Shown here: piece by piece, positions 8,504 to 17,859 of the stretch
How the letters are laid out: every line of letters starts with the position of its first letter
How positions within the stretch are numbered: the stretch's first letter is position 1
NCBI RefSeq assembly: GCF_001457025.1
Contig: NZ_KQ758604.1
Span: 62,001-126,000 of the forward strand
Source: Pseudarthrobacter enclensis
Lineage (GTDB): Bacteria > Actinomycetota > Actinomycetes > Actinomycetales > Micrococcaceae
Length of the DNA stretch: 64,000 nucleotides
Direction of reading: 5' to 3'
Notes under the pieces: model-generated
What the model was told of the DNA's origin: nothing
What the model saw: only the letters and a program-made list of their open reading frames with translations
Database searches by the model: none
Made by a program: the position numbers and the translations under genes

Positions 8504-9664
8504 ATGCTCTCGGATAAATCACGCCCTGTCATCGAAGCCACCCTGCCGCTGGTGGGCTCCCGGATCGGGCAGATCACCCCCAAGTTCTACTCCCGCCTGT
8601 TTGCCGCCCACCCCGAACTGCTGGATGGCCTCTTCAGCCGTTCCAACCAGCGCAACGGCACCCAGCAGCAGGCCCTGGCCGGAAGCATCGCGGCCTTCGC
8701 CACCCACCTGGTGAACAACCCCGGAACGCTTCCGGAGGCGGTCCTCTCCCGCATCGCGCACCGGCACGCATCCTTGGGCATTACCGAATCGCAGTACCAG
8801 GTGGTCTACGAGCACCTGTTCGCAGCCATCGCCGAAGACCTCGCCGAGGTGATCACCCCCGGGATCGCCGAAGCCTGGACCGAGGTGTACTGGCTCATGG
8901 CGGACGCCCTCATCAAGCTCGAGAAGGGCCTGTACGCGGCACAGGCCAATGACCGGATGTGGGCCCCGTGGCGGGTGGCGGCAAAGACCCCCGCCGGCGC
9001 CGGGTCCGTGACCTTCACCCTCGAACCCGCCGACGAAACGCCCGTCACCGAAGCCATCCCGGGCCAGTACATCAGCGTTAAGGTCCAGCTTCCCGACGGC
9101 CTGCGGCAGGTCCGCCAGTACTCCCTGTCCGGCGAGGCCGGCACCAGCCGCACGTTCACCACCAAGCGGGACGACGGCGGCGAAGTCTCCCCGGTGCTCC
9201 ACGACACCGTCCAGCCCGGCGACATCCTGGAAATCTCCAACCCCTACGGCGAGATCACCCTCAAGGACGGCGGCGGCCCCGTGGTCCTGGCATCCGCAGG
9301 CATCGGCTGCACGCCCACCGCCTCGATCCTGCGCTCGCTCGCCGAATCCGGCTCGGACCGCCAGGTGCTGGTGCTGCACGCCGAAAGCACGCTGGAAAGC
9401 TGGGCGCTGCGCAGCCAGATGACCGCCGACGTCGAACGCCTGGGCGGCGCCGAGCTGCAGCTCTGGCTGGAAACGCCGGCAGACGGGGCGAAGGAGGGGT
9501 TCATGTCCCTGCGCGAAGTCGACCTTCCGGCCGACGCTTCCCTGTACCTGTGCGGACCGCTGCCGTTCATGAAGAACATCCGCAACGAGGCCATCAACGC
9601 CGGCATCCCCGCCACCCGGATCCACTACGAGGTCTTCGGTCCGGACATCTGGCAGGCCAGCTGA
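8504..9664 (+). CDS. hmp: Flavohemoprotein, nitric oxide dioxygenase
   Basis: 386-residue cytosolic enzyme converting NO and O2 to nitrate with NAD(P)H. Residues 1 to about 140 form the globin domain (FYSRLFAAHPELLDGLF; proximal heme His in the RIAHRHASLGI segment). The ferredoxin-reductase part carries the FAD motif RQYSLSG, the NAD(P) motif GIGCTPTASIL and the terminal EVFGPD. ATG 8504 follows a CAGGAG ribosome site 6 bp upstream. It sits directly after nsrR on the same strand, with its own regulated promoter in the 152-bp gap. Two hairpins separate it from convergent pckG. Confidence 0.95.
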   Translation: MLSDKSRPVIEATLPLVGSRIGQITPKFYSRLFAAHPELLDGLFSRSNQRNGTQQQALAGSIAAFATHLVNNPGTLPEAVLSRIAHRHASLGITESQYQVVYEHLFAAIAEDLAEVITPGIAEAWTEVYWLMADALIKLEKGLYAAQANDRMWAPWRVAAKTPAGAGSVTFTLEPADETPVTEAIPGQYISVKVQLPDGLRQVRQYSLSGEAGTSRTFTTKRDDGGEVSPVLHDTVQPGDILEISNPYGEITLKDGGGPVVLASAGIGCTPTASILRSLAESGSDRQVLVLHAESTLESWALRSQMTADVERLGGAELQLWLETPADGAKEGFMSLREVDLPADASLYLCGPLPFMKNIRNEAINAGIPATRIHYEVFGPDIWQAS

Positions 9665-9670
9665 TTGACT

Positions 9671-9732
9671 CATCGATTGCTCCGTACCGGCCCTTTTGAC
9701 GGTCTAAAAGGGCCGTTTTGGAGCAATCGATG
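9671..9732. repeat. Nested palindromic element between hmp and pckG
   Basis: Outer arms CATCGATTGCTCC (9671-9683) and GGAGCAATCGATG (9720-9732) are perfect inverts and enclose an inner stem CGGCCCTTTT/AAAAGGGCCG (9688-9697, 9706-9715). It may act as the hmp terminator (inner stem followed by TTTT) or be a dispersed palindromic repeat. Confidence 0.65.
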
Positions 9733-9748
9733 GGAACCCGTGGGGAAC

Positions 9749-9793
9749 GACGGCGGCCCCGCACCTTTTCGCAAAAGGTGCGGGGCCGCCGTC
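9749..9793. terminator. Bidirectional hairpin terminator between hmp and pckG
   Basis: 21-bp perfect stem (9749-9769 with 9773-9793), loop CGC. A TTTT/AAAA block at the top and a GC-rich base make it usable from either strand between the convergent genes. Confidence 0.75.
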
Positions 9794-9811
9794 GAACTCA
9801 GCGAAGAACCG

Positions 9812-11638
9812 CTAGGCCAGGCGGCTCTTCAGGCCGTCGAGTTCCTTTCGGAGTGCGTCCGGCAGGGATTCGCCGAAGTTGCCGAACCACTCTTCGATGG
9901 AGGCAAGCTCGGTGGCCCATTCAGCGGGATCCACCTTGACTGCTTCCTCCACCTGAGCGGGGGTCATGTCCAGGCCTTCGAGGTCGATGGCGTCACCGGT
10001 GGGCACGAAGCCGATGGGCGTCTCCACGGCGTCGGCCTTGCCCTCGAGGCGCTCGATGGCCCACTTGAGGACCCGGGCGTTGTCGCCGAAGCCGGGCCAG
10101 GCGAACCCGCCCTCGGAGTTCCGGCGGAACCAGTTGACCAGGAAGATCCTGGGCAGGCGCTCCGGGTTGGCCTTGGCGGACAGGTTGACCCAGTGGTTCA
10201 GGTAGTCGCCTGCGTCGTAGCCGATGAAGGGCAGCATGGCCATGGGGTCGCGGCGGACCACGCCCACAGCACCGGCCGCGGCAGCGGTGGTCTCCGAGGA
10301 CAGGGTGGAACCCATGAAGATGCCGTTGGTCCAGTCGCGGGCCTCGGTGACCAGGGGAATGGTCGTCTTGCGGCGTCCGCCGAACAGGATGGCGGACAGC
10401 TCCACACCGTTCGGGCTGTGGTACTCCTCGGCCAGCATGTCGATCTGGTCGATCGGCGTGCAGAAGCGCGAGTTGGGGTGCGCAGCAGGCTTGCCGGACT
10501 CGGGCGTCCAGGAGTTGCCCTGCCAGTCGGTGAGGTGCGCCGGGGTTTCCTCGGTCATGCCCTCCCACCAGACGCCGCCGTCGTCGGTCAGCGCAACGTT
10601 GGTGAAGATGCTGTTGCCCTTGGCGATGGCGCGCATGGCGTTGGGGTTGGTGCCCCAGCCGGTACCGGGAGCCACGCCGAACAGGCCAGCTTCCGGGTTG
10701 ACCGCACGGAGTTCGCCTTCCTTGCCGAACCGCATCCAGGTGATGTCGTCACCCAGGGTTTCGACCTTCCAGCCCTTGATGGTGGGGTCCAGGAGTGCAA
10801 GGTTGGTCTTGCCGCAGGCAGACGGGAAAGCGGCCGAGACGTAGTACGTCTTGTTTTCCGGCGAGGTGAGCTTGAGGATGAGCATGTGCTCGGCCAGCCA
10901 GCCCTCGTCGTGCGCCATGACGGATGCGATGCGCAGGGCGTAGCACTTCTTGCCGAGCAGGGCGTTTCCGCCGTAGCCGGAGCCGAAGGACCAGATGGAG
11001 CGCTCTTCGGGGAAGTGGACAATCCACTTGTCCGGGTTGCACGGCCACGGCACGTCCGCCTGGCCGGGCTCCAGCGGGGCGCCCAGGGAGTGCAGCGCCG
11101 GAACGAAGAAAGCGTTCGTTTCGGTGATCCGGTTCAGGACGTCCGTGCCAATGCGGGCCATGATGCGCATGGAGGCGACGACGTAGGCGGAGTCGGTGAT
11201 CTCGACGCCGAACTTGGGATCCTCGGCGTCAAGGTGGCCCATGACGAAAGGAATGACGTACATGGTGCGGCCGCGCATGGAGCCGGCGAACAGCCCGCGC
11301 AGCTTCTCCTTCATCTCAGCCGGGGGCATCCAGTTGTTGGTGAAGCCGGCGTCGTGCTTGTTTTCGGAGCAGATGAAGGTCTGTTCCTCGACGCGGGCAA
11401 CGTCAGCGGGGTCCGAGAAGGCCGCGAAGGAGTTGGGGAACAGTTCCTGGTTGAGCCTGGTCAGGGTCCCGGCTGCAACGAGCTCGTCGGTGAGGCGGGT
11501 GTTCTCCTCCTCGGACCCGTCAACCCAGTAGATGCGGTCCGGCTGGGTCAGCTCAGCAACCTCTTCTACCCATGCCAGCAGACCGGCATGTGTGGTGGGT
11601 GCTTCGTCAAGCAGCGGCTTCTGCGCCAGATCGCCCAT
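9812..11638 (-). CDS. pckG: Phosphoenolpyruvate carboxykinase (GTP)
   Basis: 608-residue cytosolic enzyme converting oxaloacetate and GTP to PEP, GDP and CO2; the gluconeogenic entry point in actinobacteria. Visible motifs: the kinase loop [11 protein letters not shown] with PEPCK-specific Cys, substrate region [20 protein letters not shown], and nucleotide region FLVNWFRRN. Length matches the GTP family rather than the shorter ATP family. ATG 11638 is preferred over ATG 11662 because GAGGAAGG lies between them at good distance from the former. The gene is monocistronic, with a 277-bp upstream region that leads into the oppositely read tRNA-Arg promoter. Confidence 0.96.
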   Translation of the reverse strand: MGDLAQKPLLDEAPTTHAGLLAWVEEVAELTQPDRIYWVDGSEEENTRLTDELVAAGTLTRLNQELFPNSFAAFSDPADVARVEEQTFICSENKHDAGFTNNWMPPAEMKEKLRGLFAGSMRGRTMYVIPFVMGHLDAEDPKFGVEITDSAYVVASMRIMARIGTDVLNRITETNAFFVPALHSLGAPLEPGQADVPWPCNPDKWIVHFPEERSIWSFGSGYGGNALLGKKCYALRIASVMAHDEGWLAEHMLILKLTSPENKTYYVSAAFPSACGKTNLALLDPTIKGWKVETLGDDITWMRFGKEGELRAVNPEAGLFGVAPGTGWGTNPNAMRAIAKGNSIFTNVALTDDGGVWWEGMTEETPAHLTDWQGNSWTPESGKPAAHPNSRFCTPIDQIDMLAEEYHSPNGVELSAILFGGRRKTTIPLVTEARDWTNGIFMGSTLSSETTAAAAGAVGVVRRDPMAMLPFIGYDAGDYLNHWVNLSAKANPERLPRIFLVNWFRRNSEGGFAWPGFGDNARVLKWAIERLEGKADAVETPIGFVPTGDAIDLEGLDMTPAQVEEAVKVDPAEWATELASIEEWFGNFGESLPDALRKELDGLKSRLA

Positions 11639-11840
11639 TGCAGTTCCCTTCCTCGGGTTCATCGGTGTGTCCTAAATGCTATGGTCCGGACCACTGCCGG
11701 TTTTTGGCAGTTTGCTTGCTACAAGTTCGCCCTAAATTCTGATTCCGCGAGAATTCAAGGAATATTTGCGGAAAAGTCTACGATTAAGTGAGCAAGGTCA
11801 CCTATACCGGTCTAGTTGCGGAGATTACACCCGTTTCGAT

Positions 11841-11869
11841 TTGGTCCTGCGGCGAGACTCGCGTAAAGT
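11841..11869 (+). promoter_or_regulatory. Promoter of tRNA-Arg(ACG)
   Basis: TTGGTC (11841-11846), 17-bp spacer, TAAAGT (11864-11869). Predicted start is about 40 bp upstream of the mature tRNA. Confidence 0.6.
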
Positions 11870-11915
11870 AATTCGAGTTCCCGGGAGAGCGGTTCTTCTC
11901 CAAGGGAAACGGAAT

Positions 11916-11992
<77 letters not shown>

Positions 11993-11995
11993 GAC

Positions 11996-12029
11996 AAGGT
12001 CCGCACCGGTTCGCCGGTGCGGACCTTTT
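11996..12029 (+). terminator. Rho-independent terminator after tRNA-Arg
   Basis: Perfect 14-bp stem AAGGTCCGCACCGG/CCGGTGCGGACCTT with TTCG tetraloop and a T-run, 4 bp past the tRNA. Confidence 0.92.
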
Positions 12030-12060
12030 GCTTTAACCCTGCGCATGCCTCCCCCGGGCG

Positions 12061-12066
12061 TAGGCT
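12061..12066 (+). promoter_or_regulatory. -10 box TAGGCT, leaderless start of the oxidoreductase
   Basis: TAGGCT ends 6 nt before ATG 12073, and no ribosome-binding site is present. Confidence 0.5.
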
Positions 12067-12072
12067 GTCCCC

Positions 12073-13527
12073 ATGATTCCTGAGCCCGTGGGGCGCGACT
12101 TCGACGTAGTGGTGATCGGCGCCGGAGCCGCCGGCGAAAATGTGGCAGGCCGGGTGGTTCGGGGCGGCCTGACGGCGGTCCTCGTGGAGGCTGAACTCGT
12201 GGGCGGTGAATGTTCCTATTGGGCATGCATGCCCTCCAAGGCGCTGCTGCGGCCCGGCACCGCCCTGCACGGGGCGCAAACCACGCCCGGGGCCAAAGAA
12301 GCCGTGACCAGGACACTAGACGCCGCCGCGGTACTGGCCCGCCGTAACTACTTCACCTCCAACTGGCAGGACGACAGCCAGGTGGACTGGGTCAGCGACA
12401 CCGGGATTGAACTGGTCCGCGGCCGCGCCGCCCTCACCGCGCCCCGCACGGTGGAGGTGGCAGGGCTGGACGGCACGCAGCACAGGCTGCAGGCCAGGCA
12501 CGCGGTGGTCCTAGCCACCGGGTCCGTCCCCAACACGCCACCCATCGAGGGCCTCCAGGACGTGGACGCCTGGGGCACGCGGGAGGCCACGTCCGCGGGC
12601 GAGGTGCCTGAGCGGCTGGCGGTGCTGGGCGGCGGAGTGGCAGGGACCGAGCTGGCGCAGGCCTTTGCCCGGCTGGGTTCCTCGGTGACCCTCATTGCGC
12701 GCAGCGGCCTGCTGGGCAGCTTTCCGGAGGAGGCCGCACAGCTCGTGGCCGCCGGCCTGCGTGCAGACGGCGTGGAGCTGCGCCTGCACACGGCCACGGA
12801 GCGGATCCACGCGAACGACGACGGCACGGTTCATATTGCCTTGGCTGACGGTTCCACTCTCACGGCGGACAAGGTCCTGGTGTCCACCGGGCGGCGCCCG
12901 GCCCTGGCCGGGCTTGGCCTGGAGCACGTGGGGTTTGAGCCCGACGAAGAAGGACGGCTGCGCCTGGAAACCGACAACACCGGGCTCGTCACGGGCGCCG
13001 GCGGCGAAGGTTCCTGGCTGTACGCGGTGGGCGACGCTGCCGGCAGGAACCTGTACACGCACCAGGGCAAGTACGAGGCCCGGGCCACGGGTGACGCCAT
13101 CGCCGCGAGGGCGAAGGGCGGGCTGGACGGGCGCCCGGCGGACTGGAGCCGCTTCGCCCAGACCGCCAACGAACACGCCGTCCCCGGAGTGGTCTTCACC
13201 GACCCCGAGCTTGCCACGGTGGGCCGCAGCCTGGACCGGGCCCGCAAGGACGGCTACAACGCTTCCTCCGTGGAGCTTCCCATCCAGGTGGCGGGTTCCT
13301 CGCTGCACGCCGAGAACTACGAGGGCTGGGCCCAGCTGGTGATCGACGAGGACCGGAAGGTTCTGCTGGGAGCCACGTTTGCCGGGCCTGACGTTGCCGA
13401 GCTCCTGCATGCCGCCACCGTTGCCGTGGTGGGCGAGGTCCCCCTGGACCGGCTCTGGCATGCAGTTCCCTCCTACCCCACCATCAGCGAGGTGTGGCTG
13501 CGGCTGCTGGAAAAGTACGGCCTCTAG
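12073..13527 (+). CDS. NAD(P)/FAD pyridine nucleotide-disulfide oxidoreductase (class I)
   Basis: 484-residue flavoprotein related to dihydrolipoamide dehydrogenase and mercuric reductase. Seen: FAD dinucleotide fold VVVIGAGAAGENVAG, redox-active pair in GGECSYWACMPSK (C-X4-C), NAD(P) fold VLGGGVAGTELAQ, second FAD motif LYAVGDAAG, and a dimerisation-domain active-site segment HAVPSYPTISEVW near the end. There is no N-terminal metal-binding domain and no Cys-Cys tail, so mercuric reductase is unlikely. No E2 lipoyl enzyme genes are adjacent. It probably reduces a small disulfide, quinone or other acceptor; exact substrate unknown. Confidence 0.85.
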   Translation: MIPEPVGRDFDVVVIGAGAAGENVAGRVVRGGLTAVLVEAELVGGECSYWACMPSKALLRPGTALHGAQTTPGAKEAVTRTLDAAAVLARRNYFTSNWQDDSQVDWVSDTGIELVRGRAALTAPRTVEVAGLDGTQHRLQARHAVVLATGSVPNTPPIEGLQDVDAWGTREATSAGEVPERLAVLGGGVAGTELAQAFARLGSSVTLIARSGLLGSFPEEAAQLVAAGLRADGVELRLHTATERIHANDDGTVHIALADGSTLTADKVLVSTGRRPALAGLGLEHVGFEPDEEGRLRLETDNTGLVTGAGGEGSWLYAVGDAAGRNLYTHQGKYEARATGDAIAARAKGGLDGRPADWSRFAQTANEHAVPGVVFTDPELATVGRSLDRARKDGYNASSVELPIQVAGSSLHAENYEGWAQLVIDEDRKVLLGATFAGPDVAELLHAATVAVVGEVPLDRLWHAVPSYPTISEVWLRLLEKYGL

Positions 13528-13536
13528 GAACAGTAT

Positions 13537-13565
13537 TTGAACTGACCGGTCAGTTTGGTTACGCT
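13537..13565 (+). promoter_or_regulatory. TetR operator and promoter of the YhgE/Pip operon
   Basis: AACTGACCGGTCAGTT (13540-13555) is a perfect 16-bp palindrome of TetR-operator type. It overlaps -35 TTGAAC (13537-13542) and the 17-bp spacer before -10 TACGCT (13560-13565). The TetR gene at 16394 in the same operon is the obvious ligand-responsive repressor, giving autoregulation. Confidence 0.8.
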
Positions 13566-13596
13566 GGGAAGACGCACATTCTGTGAAAGGCTTTCC

Positions 13597-14364
13597 TTGC
13601 TCTCAGCACGCCAGCTTTCCGTCAAAGGCCGTCGCGACCCCCTCCTTCCCCCCACCACCCTCTCCGTGCGGAGAGGGCAGCTGCTGCTGGTGTCCGGCGA
13701 CCGCCAGGACCAGCGCACCGCCCTTGCCCTCGCCCTGAGCGGCCGGATGAAGGCCACTGGCGGGACGGTGGAGTGGGACAGGCACCAGCGCACCCGCCAG
13801 CTCAGGCTGGCCAGCGCCCTGGTGGATTCCCCCGGCGTCAACGAGCCCGAGGAACACCTCAGCGTCCGGGACCTTGTCACCGAGGACCTCGCCCTGGTGC
13901 CGCGCCGTTACCGCGGTGCCCTGCTGAGCGGGCCATGGCTGAAGGTGAACCGCTTCGAGGACATCGCCGGGCTCTGGTCCGAGCAGCTGGAACCGGCACG
14001 GCGCCTTGAGCTGCTCACGGCGCTGGCCCTGGCCAACCCCCACACGGACCTGCTGGTGGTGGATTCGCCGGACCGGCACAGCGCCGACGTCGACAACTGG
14101 CTTCCGCGGCTCCTGGAACTGGCGTCCGACGGCGGGAGGCCGCTGGCCGTCGTCGCCACCGTCCGGGCCCTTCCGCCGTCGTGGGACGGTCCCGCCGCGT
14201 CCGTGGGCAACGACCTGCCCGCCGGGCAGCCGGTTCCCGACGGACCTGGGGCTCCGGGAGACCCTGACCGCGGCACCGTTGACGTCCCCGGCGCCCCGGC
14301 CGCCCCTGCACGCACCGGGCAGCATGCCCGGACTGAACGACTCGAAACCGAGGTTGCCAAGTGA
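13597..14364 (+). CDS. ABC transporter ATP-binding-like protein with degenerate nucleotide motifs
   Basis: 255-residue protein with the outline of an ABC ATPase: beta-strand plus P-loop position (QLLLVSGDRQDQRTAL), a signature-helix-like region with RRLELLTALALANPHTDLLVVDSPD, and a disordered Pro/Gly tail. The P-loop lacks the GxxGxGKS/T lysine and the Walker B ends in DSPD rather than DE, so hydrolysis is doubtful. TTG 13597 is chosen because GAAAGG lies 6 bp upstream and the start falls after the predicted transcription start. The stop overlaps the next gene's GTG by 4 bp. It is probably an accessory or regulatory partner of the YhgE/Pip protein. Confidence 0.72.
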   Translation: MLSARQLSVKGRRDPLLPPTTLSVRRGQLLLVSGDRQDQRTALALALSGRMKATGGTVEWDRHQRTRQLRLASALVDSPGVNEPEEHLSVRDLVTEDLALVPRRYRGALLSGPWLKVNRFEDIAGLWSEQLEPARRLELLTALALANPHTDLLVVDSPDRHSADVDNWLPRLLELASDGGRPLAVVATVRALPPSWDGPAASVGNDLPAGQPVPDGPGAPGDPDRGTVDVPGAPAAPARTGQHARTERLETEVAK

Positions 14365-16397
14365 CCGTTTTGCGGCTGGCCCGCTCAGAACTCAAGCGCA
14401 TGACCGGCGGGCTGTTGCCCAAACTGACCATCCTCGCCCTGACCATGGTGCCCCTGTTGTACGGGGCGGTGTACCTGTACGCCAACTGGAACCCGTACGG
14501 GCACCTGAACAACCTGGATGCTGCGCTGGTGGTGGAGGACACGGGTGCCGCCACCAGCGATGGAACCCGGCTGGAGGCCGGAACCAAAGTGGCCGACAGC
14601 CTGGTGGAAGGCAACGTCTTCCACTGGATTCCGGTAGCCGACTCCGACGAGGCGGACCGGGGGGTCAGCAGCGGCCAGTACGCGTTCGCCTTGAAGATCC
14701 CGAAGGATTTCTCGGCCAACCTTGCGTCCCCGGGGAGCTTCGACTCCGCCAGCCAGGCCATGCTCAACGTCACCACCAATGACGCCAACAACTACCTCCT
14801 GAGCACCATCGTGGACAAACTGACCACGGCGGTCCACAGCACGGTCGCTACTGAGGTGGGCGAGGAAACTGCCAACCAGCTGCTCACGGGCTTTGGCACC
14901 ATCCATACCCAGATGCTTAAGGCTGCGGACGGCGCGGGGCAACTGGCCGACGGCGTCGCCACCCTCCGCGACGGCAGCGCCACCCTGTACCAGGGCACCA
15001 CGGAACTGAGCGCGGGGGCCTCGGAGCTGCAGGCCGGGCAGCTGAAGCTGCGGGACGGCGCCAACCAGCTGACCGACGGCGCCGGGCAGCTAAGCAGCGG
15101 GCTTTCGCTGCTGAAGGACAAGACGGCGTCCCTGCCCACCGATACCCAGACGCTGGCCGCGGGCGCGGCGCAGGTGGCAGCCGGCAATGCCCAGCTCAAC
15201 GCCAAGGTCCAGGACGTGGCATCGCAGCTTGAAGCAGCGGACCAGGGCCTGCGGACCCGGGTGGTGGAATCCAACAACAGGCTGGTGGCCTCCGGGGTCC
15301 TGACCCAGGAACAGGCCAACGCCATCCTTGCCGACTTCGATGCGGCCGCCACCTCCAGTCCGGTGGCAGCAGCCAAGACCCGGCTGCAGTCCGATGCGGC
15401 ACAGATCCAGCAGCTGGCCGACGGATCAGAGGCCGTCAGTGTGGGTGCGGCCCAGCTGGCCGCCGGCACTCCGGCACTGAAGGACGCCGTGAGCCAGGCC
15501 TCGGGGGGAGCCGACCAGCTGCACACCGGCGCCGCGGCCCTTGCCACCGGCGAACAGTCGGCACTGGACGGAGCCGCCAAACTCTCCGACGGAGCGCGCA
15601 GGCTCGATTCCGGCGCCGCGCAGCTGGCGGAGGGTGCCGGCACCGCCGCCGACGGTTCCAGGTCGCTCGCCGACGAGATCGGCAAGGGCGCCGGCCAGGT
15701 TCCCAACCCTGATGACGCGCAGAAGGACAACCTGTCCCGCGTCATGGCGGACCCGGTGGCCGTCAGCAACGTCTCCCAGGCCAAGGCGAACTCCTACGGG
15801 GCGGGGCTGGCACCGTTCTTCCTGACCCTGGCACTGTGGATCGGCATCTTCATGCTGGTGCAGGCCATGCGCCCCATCACCCAACGGGCACTGGCCTCCA
15901 ACGCGCCGTCGTGGAAGATTGCCCTGGGCGGCTGGCTCCCGTTCCTGGCCGTGTCCGTGGTCCAGGCATCCCTGCTGACGCTGGTGGTCAACGTTGCCCT
16001 GGGCCTGGACCCTGCCCACCCCGTGCTGATGTGGCTGTTCATGCTGGCGGCGGCCATGGCGTTCAGCGCCCTGATCCAGGGCATCGTGGCGCTGCTTGGC
16101 TCTCCCGGGAAGCTGGCGGTGCTCATCCTGCTGGTGCTGCAGCTCGTCTCGTCCGGCGGCACGTTCCCGTGGCAGACCACCCCGCAGCCGCTGCACGTGG
16201 TGCATGAGATCCTCCCCATGGGCTACGTGGTGACCGGGATGCGGCACCTTATCTACGGCGCGGACCTCTCCATGATCCTTCCCACCGTGGCAGGACTCGT
16301 GGGGTACACCCTGCTGGGCACGGTCCTGTCCACCCTGGCGGTCCGCAGGAACAAGTACTGGTCCCTGAAGACCCTCAAGCCGGAGATCGCCGTATGA
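14361..16397 (+). CDS. YhgE/Pip family membrane protein (ABC-2-type export)
   Basis: 678-residue protein with one N-terminal membrane helix (KLTILALTMVPLLYGAVYLY), a large extracellular region of about 470 residues, and five or six C-terminal membrane helices from about residue 480. The outer region contains repeated heptad-like blocks such as LADGVATLRDGSATLYQG and LRDGANQLTDGAGQLSSG, expected to form a long coiled coil. Families of this type include YhgE and the phage-infection protein Pip and are related to ABC-2 permeases. It sits between an ATPase-like protein and a TetR in a 4-bp-overlap operon, so export of a toxic or envelope compound is likely. Substrate unknown. Confidence 0.88.
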   Translation: MTVLRLARSELKRMTGGLLPKLTILALTMVPLLYGAVYLYANWNPYGHLNNLDAALVVEDTGAATSDGTRLEAGTKVADSLVEGNVFHWIPVADSDEADRGVSSGQYAFALKIPKDFSANLASPGSFDSASQAMLNVTTNDANNYLLSTIVDKLTTAVHSTVATEVGEETANQLLTGFGTIHTQMLKAADGAGQLADGVATLRDGSATLYQGTTELSAGASELQAGQLKLRDGANQLTDGAGQLSSGLSLLKDKTASLPTDTQTLAAGAAQVAAGNAQLNAKVQDVASQLEAADQGLRTRVVESNNRLVASGVLTQEQANAILADFDAAATSSPVAAAKTRLQSDAAQIQQLADGSEAVSVGAAQLAAGTPALKDAVSQASGGADQLHTGAAALATGEQSALDGAAKLSDGARRLDSGAAQLAEGAGTAADGSRSLADEIGKGAGQVPNPDDAQKDNLSRVMADPVAVSNVSQAKANSYGAGLAPFFLTLALWIGIFMLVQAMRPITQRALASNAPSWKIALGGWLPFLAVSVVQASLLTLVVNVALGLDPAHPVLMWLFMLAAAMAFSALIQGIVALLGSPGKLAVLILLVLQLVSSGGTFPWQTTPQPLHVVHEILPMGYVVTGMRHLIYGADLSMILPTVAGLVGYTLLGTVLSTLAVRRNKYWSLKTLKPEIAV

Positions 16398-17080
16398 CCA
16401 CGGGCCAACACGACGCCGGCAAGGGGCGGCGTCCGGGGCGCACCACGGCCACCAGGCAGAAGCTGTTCGATGCGTCCATGGAACTGATCGGGGAACGCGG
16501 TGCCGCCAACGTCACGGTGGACGAAATCGCCGCGGCCGCCGGGGTGTCCAAGGGAACGGTCTACTACAACTTCGGCAGCAAGTCCGAGCTCATCGCCCAG
16601 CTCCTGAGGCACGGTGTGGACATCCTCAAAGCCCGTCTGCTGGGTGCCGCCGGCAGCGGACTGGACGCGCCGGGGTCCCACAACCAGGCCGACCGAACAC
16701 AGCCACCGGTTGATCCGCTGCTGGCCATGGAAGCGATGATTGGCCAGGCCATGGACTTCATGGCCGCATACCCGTCCTTCGCCAGGCTGTGGGTCAGCGA
16801 AAACTGGCGCATCCCCAGCGAATGGCAGGGCACCTTCGCCGTCCTGCGCGGCGAGCTGCTCGAGGTGGTGGGACAGGCCGTGGAGAACGTGGCCAAGGCA
16901 TACCCGGTGGACCCGTCCGTGTCCCGCGGCAGCCTGGAAACGGCCATCTTCGGCGCGTGCTTCGTAGTGGGACTTGACCGGCAGACCTACAACCCCGAAC
17001 GCACTCGTGACCAAAGCGTTGCAGCAATCATGGCCATCATGCGCGGCTACGTCCTGAAGGACGCCGAACCTCGGGGATGA
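16394..17080 (+). CDS. TetR family transcriptional repressor
   Basis: 228-residue regulator. The N-terminal helix-turn-helix is clear: TRQKLFDASMELIGERG, then NVTVDEIAAAAGVSKGTVYYNFGSKSELI. The C-terminal ligand-binding domain is alpha-helical and unrelated to any domain I can name. The ATG overlaps the preceding stop in ATGA, and its own TGA overlaps the next ATG. The perfect palindrome at 13540-13555 in the operon promoter is its probable operator, so it likely represses itself and the exporter until a ligand binds. Confidence 0.92.
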   Translation: MTTGQHDAGKGRRPGRTTATRQKLFDASMELIGERGAANVTVDEIAAAAGVSKGTVYYNFGSKSELIAQLLRHGVDILKARLLGAAGSGLDAPGSHNQADRTQPPVDPLLAMEAMIGQAMDFMAAYPSFARLWVSENWRIPSEWQGTFAVLRGELLEVVGQAVENVAKAYPVDPSVSRGSLETAIFGACFVVGLDRQTYNPERTRDQSVAAIMAIMRGYVLKDAEPRG

Positions 17081-17859
17081 TGGAGCACATGCGCCAGATG
17101 GGGAACAGCGGAAAATTTGCGGTGGTGTGCGGCATCGTCGCGGCCGGGCTGCTGGTGCTCACCGCAATGACCCTGGCGGAGCCGGTGCTGGTTGCCTTCC
17201 TGGGAGTCCTGTCGATCGCCTACCTGGCAGGCGTTGCCGAACTGCTGCGCCGGCGCCGGCGGGTGGCCCTGCTGGCAACGGGAGCCGGCACCAGTATTAC
17301 CCTGGCGTGCTCGCTCGCGTTCCTTAGCACCTGGGAGCTGGCGTTCGACGGAGAATCCTCCTTCCTTGGCACTCCCCTGCCCACCGACGATCCCGACAAC
17401 TACTTCATGGTGGCCGCCGCCGCTGCGCTGGCTACCCTCGCAGTTCTCTTCCTAGGGGTCGTCTGGCCGTCTCGCCGCGGCACCGCCGGGATGCGCAGGC
17501 CTGCGGCTGCACGGCCCTCCGGACGTTCCCCTGCGCCGAAGCAGGGACGCCGCTCCCCGCAGGCCACCACCCACAAGGCCGCCCACAAGGCAGCAGCCGG
17601 CCGGACACCGGCCCCGCGCGCCGGCAACCAGCGCAGCACCGGCCAAGTTACCCCAAGCCAAAAAGTCACAGGCCCCAAAGCCACAGGCCAGCGCTCCCGC
17701 GCGCAGGGGCCTGCTGTCCAGAGAGCCCCGGGTCAGAGTGCTTCGGGGACCCGCGCCCCAGGGGTGCTGCCCCCGGCAGCCAAGCGGCCGCCGTCGCCCG
17801 CTGCTCCTGCCCGGCGCCCCGCACCCAAGTCAGGCAACGGGTCCGCTCCGCGCCGCTGA
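17077..17859 (+). CDS. Small membrane protein with long basic Pro/Ala tail, unknown function
   Basis: 260 residues. The first ~130 contain four hydrophobic segments (for example VCGIVAAGLLVLTAMTLAEP and YFMVAAAAALATLAVLFLGV). The remaining half is a low-complexity, strongly basic tail rich in Pro, Ala, Lys, Arg and Gln, which could bind nucleic acid or anionic envelope polymers. ATG 17077 overlaps the TetR stop (ATGA), so it may be the fourth gene of that operon. The tail region overlaps the convergent EamA gene by 127 bp. I do not recognise a family. Confidence 0.7.
   Translation: MMEHMRQMGNSGKFAVVCGIVAAGLLVLTAMTLAEPVLVAFLGVLSIAYLAGVAELLRRRRRVALLATGAGTSITLACSLAFLSTWELAFDGESSFLGTPLPTDDPDNYFMVAAAAALATLAVLFLGVVWPSRRGTAGMRRPAAARPSGRSPAPKQGRRSPQATTHKAAHKAAAGRTPAPRAGNQRSTGQVTPSQKVTGPKATGQRSRAQGPAVQRAPGQSASGTRAPGVLPPAAKRPPSPAAPARRPAPKSGNGSAPRR

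Noticed and set aside
9665-11791. Long plus-strand open frame across pckG
   Set aside because: It runs antisense to an unmistakable PEP carboxykinase and through the terminators; it is a high-GC shadow.
12073-13527. Mercuric reductase
   Set aside because: The fold and CxxxxC match, but the vicinal C-terminal Cys pair and any mer genes are missing.
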